Shown here: one piece after another, positions 34,901 through 45,309 of the stretch
How the letters are laid out: each line of letters opens with the position of its first letter
Numbering within the stretch: position 1 is the first letter of the stretch
From: Hypomesus transpacificus
Lineage: Eukaryota > Chordata > Actinopteri > Osmeriformes > Osmeridae
DNA length: 64,000 bases
Assembly: GCF_021917145.1 (NCBI RefSeq)
Contig: NC_061073.1
Span: forward strand, 2,507,673-2,571,672
Reading direction: 5' to 3'
Position numbers and translations under genes: made by a program
The notes under the pieces: model-generated
What the model saw: only the letters and a program-made list of their open reading frames with translations
Told to the model about the DNA's origin: nothing
Database searches by the model: none

Positions 34901-37900
34901 ACCAGCTTTACACAAAGATACCAGCTCTGTTTCTAACTCCTCCCTAAAAAAATACACTGAAGACAATTCCCCTTTTCCAACAACCACCCCTCCTCCTACC
35001 TCTCCTCCTTTCCCACGACTACTGCTCCTCACTCCTTCTTAGTTACTTCTTCCCACTTATTTTGAATTCGCCAGGGTAAAAATATCAGGAATCTAAGCAT
35101 TGGTGGTTCAGTGGTAGAATTCTCGCCTGCCACGCGGGAGGCCCGGGTTCGATTCCCGGCCAATGCATGATACTCTTTTTTTTCAACACTTGTTTTGTGA
35201 ATATCACTCAAAATACATAACCATAACTGTAATAAGAATTGTATTGAGAGGGTACCATTTTTAGAGAAATTGCAAATTGTGCGAGTGGACACCCCAGCAG
35301 TCTCCAGCTGCAGGGTTTCCCACGACTACTGCTCCTCACTCCTTCATAGTTACTTCTTTCCACTTATTTTGAACTCGCCAGGATAAAAATTTCAAGAATC
35401 TAGGCATTGGTGGTTCAGTGGTAGAATTCTCGCCTGCCACGCGGGAGGCCCGGGTTCGATTCCCGGCCAATGCATGATACTCTTTTAAAACACTTGTTTT
35501 GTGAATATCACTCACAATACACAACCATAACTGTAATAACAATTGTAATAAGAGAGGGTAACATTTCTACAGAAATTGCAAATTGTGCGTGTGGACACCC
35601 CAGCAGTCTCCAGCTGCAGGGTTTCCTGCAGCACTTTTCAGTTAAGGCGGCAGCCTAAGCAACACATGCCTGCCGCCTTAACTACGTCGTAAAAAAAATA
35701 AATCCATTCCTGCCCCCCAACAGCAAACCCCACCCTACCACCTTAACTAACACATTTTCTGCAGGAAACCTTGCCAGCTGTATACTCAAATCAACTGCCA
35801 AACTATTAGTTAGTTGTCAACTTTTACTAGATAGCCGGAACACACACAACTAGCTACATAAAAGAAATGTATTGGAGCCCTGGCCTCCTGGGTGGTGGGA
35901 ATTCTATCACTGAATTCACATTGAATGCTATTTTATATCTTACTACAGACACATTACTATGGAGGCAATGGTCTTTATGTAGCCTTAAATAAATTCCATA
36001 ATCTGAACATAAAAGTATTGTCAGAAGTGGGATTTGAACCCACACCTCCAAAGGAGACTGCGACCTGAACGCAGCGCCTTAGACTGCTCGGCCATCCATC
36101 CACACTGGGGAACCTGAAGACAAAGGTTGGACATACCTAATGGGTACTTGCATTAGTCTATAGCAATTATTGCAATATATAACATCCCGGGTTCCATTCC
36201 CGGCCAATGCAAGATGTTCATCTAATTTGCATCAATTGACTCTACATGCTACACACACTGTGTCCCAAATTGAACCTCTAATGACTTAAAAAACACCCCT
36301 AAAGCCGACTACCACTTTCAACAAGACAGGTTTTGACCAGATTAATTCCTCTGATTTGAGCTTTAACCCCTCTCACTTCTAGTGTTAACATGTCAAAAAA
36401 AAAAATCATAAATATATATATATATATTATTATATATCTGTTTATATCTATATCTCTGCTGTATTTTTTTTTCAAAATCCCACTGGGAAAAGCTAATTTA
36501 AGGCTATTTTGAGTTTCTTGCATTCCAAGGCTGAGATTCTCTATTGTATCAGCAGATGTTTCAAGGGCTCCCGTTTGCGAGTCTTCTGTTATTCAGACAA
36601 AGTTGAATATATAACGTATAAATATATATATCTATATATAATATATATAGATCTCTGCTTGCTGTCCCATTTATCCTGCTCTCTAATGTTTGCTCCCTGA
36701 ACAATAAATTGGACTGTGGCTTGTGCACATCAACACGAAATGGGGCTAAAACTCTATGCTAGTTTCTATATATATACCTAATATGTATAGTTTATGTATA
36801 GAATATACACATGTGCCAAATGATAACAATAATTTTATTATATGACGTACATTTGTGTGTAGACATTGGTATAAGCACAATTCTTATGTCCCATTATTTT
36901 AGAGCGGCCACAATAATTTACGATTGCAAATAAGCTGTTTTGCAAAGCAGATAAACGTAACTAATAAAAGCATTTTTGCATGTACTCAAACATGGGTTTA
37001 ACGAATCATTAGCCGATAAAATCACCAATGAAAATTAACAATCAATGTATGTAAGGCAAATTGGTGGATACTAAAACTATAGTTTGCGATCAGTAGGTCT
37101 ATAGAAAGAGCTATTGAAATTGTCTCAAACATTCAAGGCCCTGATAGATCCAGCTATCCTGGCAAAAAAGTTATTCTTTATTTACTGACAGGGTACGGTC
37201 CAAGTATTGCAAAAATGAGAGAAGTGTAGCCTATTAGTCTGAAGCTTCTAAGCTAGAAGCTACGATCTCTGCTTGCTGTCCCGTTTATCCTGCTCTCTAA
37301 TGTTTGCTCCCTGAACAATAAATTGGACTGTGGCTTGTGCACATCAACACGAAATTAGGCTAAAACTCTATGCTAGTTTCTATAGGCTACTGCTCTCTAG
37401 GGGTGGAACGGTACATGTATTCGTACCGAACCGTACGGTACGGGCATCACGGTTCGGCTCGTGAAATTGCACGGAGAATACACGGTATAAAAATTAATAA
37501 AACTCGCGTGCAAATTAATTAATGTAATGCGGAACTACTGTAAGATATTCGTGTTCTTTAGGGACAATCTGTAGCCCCGCCTTAGCTCTGAAACTGATTG
37601 GCACCGCCACCTGTGTAGCCGAGCTGTTCCTGAGTGAGTCAGAGATAGCTAGCAGCAGCAGCACTAAAGACGTAGCCTATGCAACGCTAGTGCTAAATAT
37701 GAATGTTCGTAGTGTAAGTATAGCGAAAAATAGCCTCAACTTTCCTAGACTTTTAGCTGCGGTACTAATGCTGAGGGCTCGCTAATATTGCTGTCTTACT
37801 AGAACGTGCATTTAGTCTAGCAGACGCTTTTATCCAGAGCGTAGTATCTATGAGTTGTTGCTAACGTGTGCTGATGTTGTACACACCTAATAAATTCCAA

Positions 37901-40900
37901 ATTTCCAGGCCTCTCTAGTTTCTACTCTGCCACGACCTTCTGTAGCTTCTCAGCTAGGTGAGTGCTTGTGTGCTGCTCATACAGGGGCCGTGTGTAAAGA
38001 ACTGACGCTTTCATTTCCCAATCAGTCAATAAAATGAGCAGTCACCGTGTTGTAGCTTTCGGTAGCACGAGAAGTCCAACCATCAGTCGTTAGTGAAACG
38101 GAGGGTGCAGCTGACAACTCGCGCTCCATCAACGTCTGTGTTTTGTTTATATATGTAAGGGACCAGGGCCGGCGTTGCTGCTACTGTATTCCTGCCTGTG
38201 TTTGCGCTGTTGCTCAGCTAGTAGCCTATCGTGTCGTGGTGTAGGAGGACTGATCGACAAGCGCATCATACATTTAGCTAAGACTTGCATGTACAGTAGG
38301 TAGTCTGGAGCCCTGCTTCTGCATTTTTGTTTTGCTTTTCCCCCCATTGTACCGAACTCGTACCAAACTTTTTTATTATAGCCTGTAGTCCTGACAGAGC
38401 AATCGCATCAAAGTCCGTTTTCATTGAACCAAACCTGCCAAGTGTGAACACACCCTTAGATGCAGACTATTTTATTTACCACTGCTCTAATCTTCCCCCA
38501 ACTCTGCTAGGCTACTAAAACCACATCTCTGTTATGCTATTCACCGCACACAGTAAGCTAAATGAAATGTAGGGCTGTCCACACTCAGTCGACTAGTCGA
38601 TTTTCTGGTCGATATGCTCTTGGTCAACTAAGATTTTTTTGTGGTATGGCAGCATTTCATTAAAGTACATTTACAAAGTACAGGGTACTAGAAAAACTTT
38701 GAATGCAAACTCTGGCAACAACGGTTTATTTTTCATAGTTTGACGTCGAATATTATGTAGCCTACCACCTGTAAAACTTAAGTTGGCCTAGCCCTACTTC
38801 GCTCATGCTAAGGCGCTGGGTTAAAAAATGAATATACCTATTATAAGAATCACATCCAAATCGAATGACATTATCTTCTCCGGCCAAGACAACAAAATCT
38901 TTCTCTGTTGCACCGTTCCCCACTCAGCTTCTACGTAAGTTTGCATGCTGCAAGTTTTCAGGCTGTGATACGCGTGCTCTGATGATTTGCATGTTAAACA
39001 AACAATATTTTTAATTTGTGGTACATTTTAAGAGATACTAAATACCATCGGCATTCGGTTACAACAGGACTGGTGATACGAGTCTTATTATTAGTAGGCT
39101 ATTAGCGGCTGAATCTGCAATGTCCAGCAGCCATTGAGTCAGATCGGGAAACTGTTTGTAAGGTTTCTTTTCGGGGAAAAAAAGGTGTTTCAAATTTCGA
39201 TAAGTCGATTTTCAGACGTTTTAGTCGAGTCTTGGTCGACCAAAGAAAATCTTAGTTGGGGACAGCCCTAATGAAACGTATTCTTGAGTTGTAAGTAAGC
39301 CTATCAGAATGGAATGCTTGAAATGTTGGGTAAGTGGAATAGAAACAACGCAATCGATACCAAGACGAACATTTGGACACAGACGTTGTTTATGTAGTCC
39401 AAATATTGAGGAATCCTTAGGGGTGGGAAAATAATAATAATATATATGAGAGAGAACAATGGTTTGTGCTGGCCCAAGGCAAGCACACCCCAATTAGAGA
39501 AAAACACTCACCGTTGCCGTCTGCCTCTGTCTTGGGTGGGCTGTCCTGTTTCGGAGGAGTGCTTACTCCTTCCTCTTCATCTTCATCATCCTCTGGGGTC
39601 ACCAGCTTCATCAGACTGTGGTTGCAGGCACTGGCAGCTTCCTTGGTGCCTGGACAGAAGTGGTTAAGAACCACAACCTGAATCATATGCAATGAGTGAT
39701 AACACTGCTCTGAAACCATCTAAACCCGAAAACTGAAAAGCCTCAAATGTTTGTTGCAGCCCATGTTGTACCTAAAAAAGTATAAATTCAATTAAAAATA
39801 CTGTTTTTACTCCTCCGCATTACAACCTCCAGCAGCTAATATGGAGTATGTGAATGGAGAGAAATGTCTGAGAGAGAAGGATACTCTTCTTGCGGTCGTC
39901 GTAGGAGAGGCAGGGGAGAACAGCAGTCAGGATGCCAGAGGAGTAGGGCAAAACCACCCTGCCTGCCAGCTGAATGAACTCCCTCATCCATGTCATAGCT
40001 GTCAGCTGGATCAGGTCATTGGCTAGGGAAGAGGGAAAGGCAAGGGCATAAGACCAATGAGTAACAGTATGAGCAAAAGTAGCAGACAGAAAGATACACA
40101 ATGTCATTGTGGGTGACTACTACCATGAAAGCGGCCCTTACTTAGTTTGGACTCATCAGACACCTGGCAGTGGATGACCAGGATGTTGGCCATCTCTGCA
40201 AACTTCACGCTGGAGGGAGTTTTCTTGATCTCCTTCAGGAACTCCCCCAACACCACCTCACACCTGTGTGGGGTAGAGACAGGGTCGGACTGGGAATTAT
40301 CAAACCGACGACGGAACTGTTTAAAGTAAGAAGCCGCGCCCGCCACACCAGCCTAGCTGGCTAGCTAGTTTGCTAGCTTGCCTGCCACGGACAACATTTC
40401 GAAGAATGACAAGACACCTAAACAAACTCATAGCTGTCAAAATACCTTACCAACAACTCACACTTACTGGCATTGATAGACTGATTCCATTATCTGCCTG
40501 TTGCCGGACTTGTCACTTTTAAGCCAAGTTATCGCCATTTATTTTGGCCAGCCAACTTATTTACATCGATTAGGCCCTCTGGTTGAATTAGAGAAGATCG
40601 ACGGTTAGCCAGACAGCTAGCTCTAGCATTACTGTAAGAGCTAAATTTGTTAGTTGAAGTAGTTATCTCTTGCTACATGGTTTGTGGCAATTCATTTCAT
40701 CCCACGATAAATACTTTTAGAAACAATGTCAATACCACTAGATACCTTAATTTAACTCAATTTAATAAAGCAACTGAAACTGCAAAAATAAATAAATAAC
40801 ACGGTAGATAAAATTGTCAACACTGGTTGTTGTTATTAACTTCACTGTGTCCAATCCCGACCGGTTTTTAGCTAACATTCTGATAAAATGCCACTTCAAA

Positions 40901-43900
40901 TATTTAATAAAAAGATTGTAACACGTTTTCAGCTGATTTACTGATTTCACGTTAAGCTTTAACTTCTTACCTTTCGAGCTAAATATTGTTAAACATTTTT
41001 GAGTTAGCTTATCCTTTACTACAGCCGGTAAAAAGACGCTGGCGCGGGTACATTAGCCGTGTGCTACCCTTGTCCAAACCCGACCGCACTTATCCTCATA
41101 GTAAACACTTGCCGCTGCTGTTTTTACGGGGATATTAACTTGATCCAGGGTCACCAAACTGACCATAATGCTGTCAATATATCCGGGGACAATAAGATAT
41201 CACGCTTCAACATCTCCAAACTATGCGATAAAATGTCAATTTGACTGTTTACCATCACCTGCTGGATGTTTTGTTGAACTCTTCTCATGTCAAAAGAGTC
41301 GCCCGAGCGTCGCCCGAGTGGTAGCTAGCTAGCCTCACGCAACACCTTGTTTTCTCACGCTGAGAAGGGATAAAGGCATACAGAGGTTAGTTTTCTGCCG
41401 AGTTGAGAGCTGTCTCGAGTTATAGCCTACTGAGTTAAAGCTGGGTTAGGTAAGTTTTGCAACGCTGACTATTTTAGCTTCTGTTTGACACGATTCAAAC
41501 CAAAATATACTAAACCCTCTCTTCAAAGCGACTCCCTCAAAACTACAGTATTGAGTGCAGGGCCAGAGTGCGTGCAGGTAGTTAGGCAGACAGACAGGTA
41601 GCCGGTCCAATCATCAGTCTCGGAACAGTCTTAATGATTCCTAGTGTTTATTACAGTCCTGCGACGCCCACAGATGACCTTTAGATGTATTGGTTGCTAT
41701 TAAGATGTGACGTTTATTTAGGCAAATATGACAAAATCTACTTTTTAAACACGAGATACCCTGCCTTCAAATGCCACCTACCAGCCAATCAGGAACACCA
41801 GCAGCTGGTTTTATGTGCATAGTTATGGTTTGTGAAAGGCCTCAAAGGATAGAGAATTCAAATGGCCACCACAACACTTAACTATAAATGCACAAACGAG
41901 GTATATTCCAGTACACAGCTACTACACCTGTTACAGCCTTGTAGGGCTCCTGTACTGCATCATACATCACACAACATTGTACAGTACTACATCATACACC
42001 TTGTTTGTGTATCAATTTGAATTAGGATTTGGTGGTCATTTGAACTTATTTTAAAGGCTTTTCACAAAAACCAGCTCACCACATAAAACATAGTTGGTTG
42101 TTTTAAATACATAACACAAAACATACATGTTTGTCTGTTTTGTGGGACAGAGGGAAGGATGTTGTTTAAGCTTCAACCAATCAGTGTTCTATTGAATCTG
42201 CCAGATATTGTTTGTATGATATGATTTTTTTTACAATTAGGAAAGTGTTCCCTCAGGAATGTTATCGTGGTCATACAAGTTGTTGGTCTGTGCACATAAA
42301 AGACAAGAATAGAGAAATAGATGGCAGTATCTTACGTCCTTCGAATCTCCTTGCCGTTGTCTCCGAGGATCTGGAAAAGGCCATCCAGGATCTCAGGAAG
42401 GTAATCCAGCAGGTTGATGTCTGGGACAGACTCTAGAACCAGGATCTAGACATGGGAGAGATGACCAGCCAGGGATTAAAAGGACTAGCAGAGCTGAGAA
42501 ACATGCTTTCTTCTTCGAACGCAACCACAGTCATATCTCTATACAAACTTGAGATCGGATTAGATACAAACACAGAACATTTTGTTTATTTTGTAATTCC
42601 AGTCTTGTATGTTCTTACCCAGGAGATGATGAACTGGCGAGCGTACTGGTTGTTGGAGTAGATCCTCTCACGCAGCAGAGGCACGAAGGCCACCAAGTCA
42701 AACTTGTTACTCTCTGTCACAATGTCCTGGAAACAAACATGGATTCAACAGCACAAGATGTTCAAATATTAAAAGATTCAAAAGGTCTAATGTGTATTAG
42801 GTAAGAAAACCCATAATCGCAAATTAATAAATTGCAATGCAATTCGGAGACAATTTTGTTCCTGATATCTCACAGCTTTGTAAAACAGGAATATTTGCTA
42901 CATGACACAGCTAATTTTGTGTAACTAATTTATAGCTATGTAACCAGTAGGTATCACAGACTGTTAGATAATCTTCTGTCTTATCTAGCTGCCCACTCAA
43001 GCTTTATCTAGTTCCACACAAATCAACATACTGTACAAAGACCATGAAAAAGTCCAGTTAAATGGTCTCACTTTACCAATGCTTTTCACAATGAATGAAT
43101 GTGCATATTAAAGTTTGTGTGTGAATATGATGAATAATGTACTGTATATAAACACATTATTGTATATGTAGGTGTGTAGTGTTTGTGTTCCTGTAATTGG
43201 TACTTCCTTGCAGCTATAACTAAACAGTAATCCAGATCCCTTTTATTCCAGCGAGGATAATAATGTTGACAAGTGGCCAATTCAGGACTACTCTAATTGC
43301 CAAAAACTTTTCATTTATAATTTTTTCTACACATTGTAGAGCATTCCTTCTCCCAGACCATGCAGGCCCAGATAATATATTGACATAGCACTTTCCAGTA
43401 CAGTTCTATTCTAGACCCTGTGCTAGATGAAAGACCATCAGATTTTGCTTCAGTAGGATATAGCAGATGAGATATTCAGTGTTTTGAATCGTAGGACTTG
43501 ATCAACATACATAAAATCACATGTAAGTCACTGAGGTGCATTGATTTGCTTCACAGCTGGCACAATTGAGTGACTTATCTGTAGTTCTTTTTGTTTTGTC
43601 TGTAACTTCATCAGACCTGGATCAATTACTATTTGCAAATACTGTCAATCAGCCCTGCTGGTTCAGATAGCTCACCTTCAAGAGTCTGTCGAGGAGCTCC
43701 GAGCCACTCTTCACGTTGGGATCTGGGTCAGCCGCCAACTGGAAGACGACAACGAAAACAATCAAGATAATCATCATCTTCAAAAGATGTCGCGTAGAGC
43801 TCACGTCAGCTAAATGAACAAAATGTAAATGTAATATATACAACACACACGCCTCTATAGATCTATTGACAACATTCACCTTGCTAAGTCCATCAAAGAG

Positions 43901-45309
43901 CACGTTGAAGTGAGGCAGCACAGCCCCTCTGGCCACCTTCACTATGTTGTAGAGAGCCTCGCAGGCGTAGTAGCGCAGACGGCTGTCTGAGTCATTGAAA
44001 CATGTGAGCACTGGCTCAATCAGCTCCTTCAGGTACAGCCCCGAGTCCTGCACACACACACAAACACGTTTACATGTGAAAATAGCAAGTAAACTCACTA
44101 CACTAAACACACAAACAACACACGTTGGACGGGAGGGTATACACACAAAAAAACATAAAAATGCACATTCAGGCCCATTTCTTCTGATGTGAAGCTGTGA
44201 ATGTGTCACAGGTGTCATTGCATTGCTTGTCAGCAAGCGTTTCTTCCCTCTGTCGCCCACCCCTAGTTCAAACTCAGGGCACTCAGTTTACGCATGCAAC
44301 GAGCTCCTCTCATAAACAACGCTTTTACCAGCTAAACCACCGAAAAGCTAGCTTTAGTGTGGATGGGCAGTGTTTATACTGAGACGTGAGTTTAACCAAT
44401 TCAACTTGGTTACACCTGAATGGGACTGAGACGGGCCTACCTTGCCCAGGGCGATTGAGCAGGCTGCCAGGCCAATGAGCCCTCCCTTGCGGCTGTGAGG
44501 GTGCTGGGACAGGGCAAACTCAGAGGCCAGGATCTGGATAACATGTCTGATCTGAGTAGAGTTATTCTGCGCCACAAACTCTCTCACCAGCCTGGGGAAA
44601 GAAACAAGACAGCCAGAGCTGTTTAGGAGAACTACCCTAAATTAATGCAAGTTGATCATGTTCTTTTTTACTGACATTCTGGGTGGAATGTTACATATAA
44701 AATTGAGTATATACACAGGTAGAGAAGAGGTGGTTAGACAGTAATTGACAACAGGCCCCACGCAAATCAACCTCATATGACTAGACAAGAATGGCACCTA
44801 AATACCGAAACAGAAACTGTTCCAGGCAGAAATGCAACCTAAGATTCGCATTTAGCAACCCATTCACGGAGAGGGTGAACAAAGTAGCTTCCCCTTCACA
44901 GAATTTCTGGGCATTACTGTTAGCATAGAACATTATGTCATGGCAGATGGTCACATGAGTTCTCAGGAGATAAGAGTTCTGTCCACCCATGCAATCTCCG
45001 GGTATGGAACTTGACGACATGTTCATGTTTAATGGAAAGTCATCCTTGTAGGAGTTTTAAAATAACAACCAAAGACTTTGTAGCAGATAGTAATTTGACA
45101 TAAACAGGACAGCATAGGTGACAGGCAGTATGGTCCTTTCAAATCTACACACAAAAAACCTTTTCAGCTTTCAACTTAATCAAATGCGCAAGAGACAAGA
45201 CTTACTTTTCTATCTCGAGTGCAGCAACCTTCCTCTTTTCGTATAGTTTGTCATTCAGAGCTCTAACGATGTTGGGTGTCAAAGGCGAAAAGTCCTTTTC
45301 GGTGTTCAT
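22995..45309 (-). CDS. vac14: Protein VAC14 homolog (PIKfyve complex scaffold), 19 coding exons
   Basis: VAC14 is the HEAT-repeat scaffold that holds PIKfyve and FIG4 together to make and turn over PI(3,5)P2 on endolysosomal membranes. Exons (minus): 45206-45309, 44441-44591, 43880-44047, 43676-43738, 42619-42726, 42336-42445, 40142-40263, 39885-40022, 39512-39649, 27181-27244, 26061-26205, 25627-25692, 25339-25450, 24839-24956, 24434-24608, 23983-24101, 23741-23820, 23344-23494, 22995-23166. Phases join throughout, giving 767 residues (human is close to 780). Recognisable blocks: [20 protein letters not shown] at the start, [57 protein letters not shown] near the end. The only non-GT donor needed is a GC donor after exon 13. 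Intron 9 (27245-39511) is unusually long and repeat-filled. Confidence 0.96.
24660..24740. repeat. L2/SINE tail trace in VAC14 intron 14
   Basis: 'ggataaaagtgtctgctaa' is the short conserved end of fish L2-type tails. No coding remains. Confidence 0.45.
27446..28076 (+). mobile_element. LINE 3' fragment split by a MITE
   Basis: 27446-27647 and 28002-28076 together match the 3' tail of the LINE at 4690-5000 ('tagaggcaggttccc', 'gctgcctgtcttg', 'tctcaatggga', 'ggttaaataaataaa'). The MITE at 27648-28001 interrupts it. Only the last ~300 bp of the LINE remain. Confidence 0.75.
27648..28001 (-). mobile_element. MITE copy 3 (TAGCCTG...CAGGCTA)
   Basis: 354 bp, inverted relative to copies 1 and 2. 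Flanked by near-perfect 9-bp repeats gtcttggcc (27639-27647) and gtcttgacc (28002-28010). It is inserted in a LINE tail whose uninterrupted form is seen at 4.7-4.8 kb. This is the best full-length member here. Confidence 0.9.
28403..28473 (+). tRNA. tRNA-Gly (GCC)
   Basis: 71 nt, identical to 6533-6603. In VAC14 intron 9, transcribed opposite to VAC14. Confidence 0.95.
28903..28985 (-). tRNA. tRNA-Leu (CAG)
   Basis: 83 nt with a long variable arm, anticodon CAG (read as 'gacCTGaac' on the plus strand) and consensus B box GGGTTCGAATCCC. In VAC14 intron 9, same strand as VAC14. Inverted-duplicate partner of 11321-11403. Confidence 0.95.
29076..29120 (+). pseudogene. 5' fragment of tRNA-Gly
   Basis: Reads ggattggtggttcagtgg and then diverges before the anticodon. 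It is the inverted counterpart of 6751-6784, and here it is followed directly by 'ctaag' without the MITE (empty site). Confidence 0.8.
29412..29661. mobile_element. 250-bp MITE with TA target duplication
   Basis: Ends GGGTGAATTCAGGTAACTGG and (complement) the same with small changes at 29640-29661, flanked by TA at 29410-29411 and 29662-29663. The inverted-duplicate locus at 6.7 kb lacks it ('caactgctaaacctataag'), giving a paralogous empty site. Probably Tc1/mariner-related because of the TA target. Confidence 0.85.
29759..29829 (-). tRNA. tRNA-Gly (GCC)
   Basis: 71 nt, identical to the plus-strand copies, on the VAC14 strand. Inverted-duplicate partner of 6533-6603. Confidence 0.95.
30050..30190. 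repeat. SINE/L2-tail family repeat
   Basis: 'catttagcagacgctcttat' followed by 'ccttgcccaaggacacaacg' and 'gggaatcgatccg' is the conserved 3' module of a common fish SINE/LINE tail. No promoter part was seen. Confidence 0.7.
30241..31360 (+). mobile_element. Tc1/IS630-type transposon remnant
   Basis: Terminal repeats CAGTTTTTCACAATTG (from 30241) and its complement (ending 31360) are flanked by TA. Inside, the frame around 30595-30680 encodes [20 protein letters not shown], the last catalytic block (N-P-I-E-E) of IS630/Tc1-type DDE transposases. The first two catalytic blocks are missing, so the element is internally deleted. A perfect 27-bp hairpin lies just downstream of the coding remnant. 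Confidence 0.85.
30854..30917. repeat. Perfect 27-bp inverted repeat with 10-base loop
   Basis: Arms 30854-30880 and 30891-30917 are exact reverse complements (tgatctgaaagcattgtttg and on), loop 'caacctgtaa'. Located within the Tc1/IS630 remnant. Confidence 0.95.
31482..31553 (+). tRNA. tRNA-Asp (GTC)
   Basis: 72 nt: acceptor TCCTCGT paired with ACGGGGA, anticodon GTC in 'ctGTCac', B box 'ggttcaattcc' (one change from the usual ggttcgattcc) and 'gtggtcagta' in the D arm instead of the more usual gtggtgagta. Probably functional; the two changes leave some doubt. In VAC14 intron 9, antisense to VAC14. Confidence 0.88.
32060..33237. repeat. 35-bp minisatellite, split by a hAT element
   Basis: Unit 'ggcctgtctgtggacatgtt' + 'gctatggtgttagta' (35 bp). 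About two units lie at 32060-32129 and about 11.5 units at 32836-33237. Variants differ mainly at 'ctayggt' and 'gtgttTGa'. Confidence 0.93.
32130..32835. mobile_element. hAT element inside the minisatellite
   Basis: 706 bp bounded by TAGGGTGACCAGA and TCTGGTCACCCTA. 8-bp flanks gtcagtag / gttagtag differ by one base and are themselves part of the minisatellite unit. Contains several 'aaaaaggaggaca' motifs near both ends. No transposase frame. Confidence 0.88.
33600..34290 (+). mobile_element. L2 LINE 3' fragment
   Basis: Encodes the last part of L2 ORF2 ([35 protein letters not shown]), nearly the same as the LINE at 8.1-8.4 kb, then the 3' UTR ending 'aaaagcgtctgctaaatg'. 5' truncated; the start coincides with 'acggcccgtatcagattc'. 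Confidence 0.9.
34668..34781. mobile_element. Small foldback element (25-bp terminal inverted repeats)
   Basis: Perfect arms 34668-34692 and 34757-34781 (cttaaagtagaaaaaaccgc...) surround a 64-bp core with 'ggccgaaacgcgtctgtcat' and 'aataaactgg'. Such a GCCGAAACGCGT core recurs in repeats of aquatic animals; I could not assign a superfamily. Confidence 0.65.
35097..35167 (+). tRNA. tRNA-Gly (GCC)
   Basis: 71 nt, identical to 6533-6603. First of two tandemly duplicated copies. Confidence 0.95.
35404..35474 (+). tRNA. tRNA-Gly (GCC)
   Basis: 71 nt, identical sequence. Second tandem copy, 307 bp downstream of the first. Confidence 0.95.
35870..35929 (-). pseudogene. Highly decayed tRNA-Gly relic
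   Basis: 'gccctggcctcctgggtggt' and 'gaattctatcactgaa' align with the minus-strand tRNA-Gly with many changes and an indel; no cloverleaf survives. Confidence 0.55.
36019..36100 (-). pseudogene. tRNA-Leu (CAG) relic
   Basis: Matches tRNA-Leu 28903-28985 with several substitutions, and the acceptor 5' end (should complement 'catcctgac') is replaced by 'catccatccac', destroying the acceptor stem. Confidence 0.8.
36186..36211 (+). pseudogene. 3' fragment of tRNA-Gly
   Basis: 'cccgggttccattcccggcc' followed by 'aatgca' is the T arm and acceptor 3' strand of tRNA-Gly without the rest. Confidence 0.75.
36650..36770 (+). repeat. LINE endonuclease fragment, direct repeat copy 1
   Basis: 121 bp repeated at 37264-37384 with two or three differences. 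It translates as [14 protein letters not shown], the N-terminal endonuclease start (SNVxSLxNKLDE) of LINE ORF2 proteins. Confidence 0.7.
37264..37384 (+). repeat. LINE endonuclease fragment, direct repeat copy 2
   Basis: Second copy of the 121-bp unit, 614 bp downstream of the first. The DNA between is AT-rich without recognised features, so an internal insertion or a segmental duplication could explain the arrangement. Confidence 0.7.
37396..38370. mobile_element. Putative hAT-like remnant
   Basis: Begins 'ggggtggaacggtac' with 'gtaccgaaccgtacggtac', and near 38345 has 'attgtaccgaactcgtacc', both typical of fish hAT elements with GGTACCGAAC-type subterminal repeats. Target duplications could not be found and there is no transposase frame. 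Confidence 0.4.
38570..39270. mobile_element. Non-autonomous hAT element
   Basis: 701 bp with TAGGGCTGTCC / GGACAGCCCTA ends, subterminal 'cagtcgactagtcgattttc' motifs, and 8-bp flanks atgaaatg / atgaaacg (one mismatch). No transposase. Confidence 0.9.
40264..42335. other. VAC14 intron 6; no gene seen
   Basis: 2.1 kb without a recognised coding unit. About 41350-41460 resembles 47088-47570 in direct orientation ('gagaaggga', 'tgtctcgagtt', 'gagttaaa'), suggesting a dispersed repeat. Confidence 0.35.

Larger units (their letters stand above)
35016..35630. repeat. Tandem duplication (307-bp period) carrying tRNA-Gly
   Basis: 'cacgactactgctcctcact' (35016 and about 35321) to 'cagcagtctccagctgcagg' (35293 and 35600) is present twice, each copy with one tRNA-Gly. 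The upstream flank ('acttattttgaa..cgccagg') also matches that of the tRNA-Gly at 6533. Confidence 0.88.

Noticed and set aside
37395..38520. Coding potential near 38147-38518
   Set aside because: Short overlapping frames on both strands inside a decayed transposon-like stretch; no motif found.
41059..41244. CpG-containing 62-codon frame in VAC14 intron 6 as a nested gene
   Set aside because: No family resemblance on either strand and no convincing splice sites.
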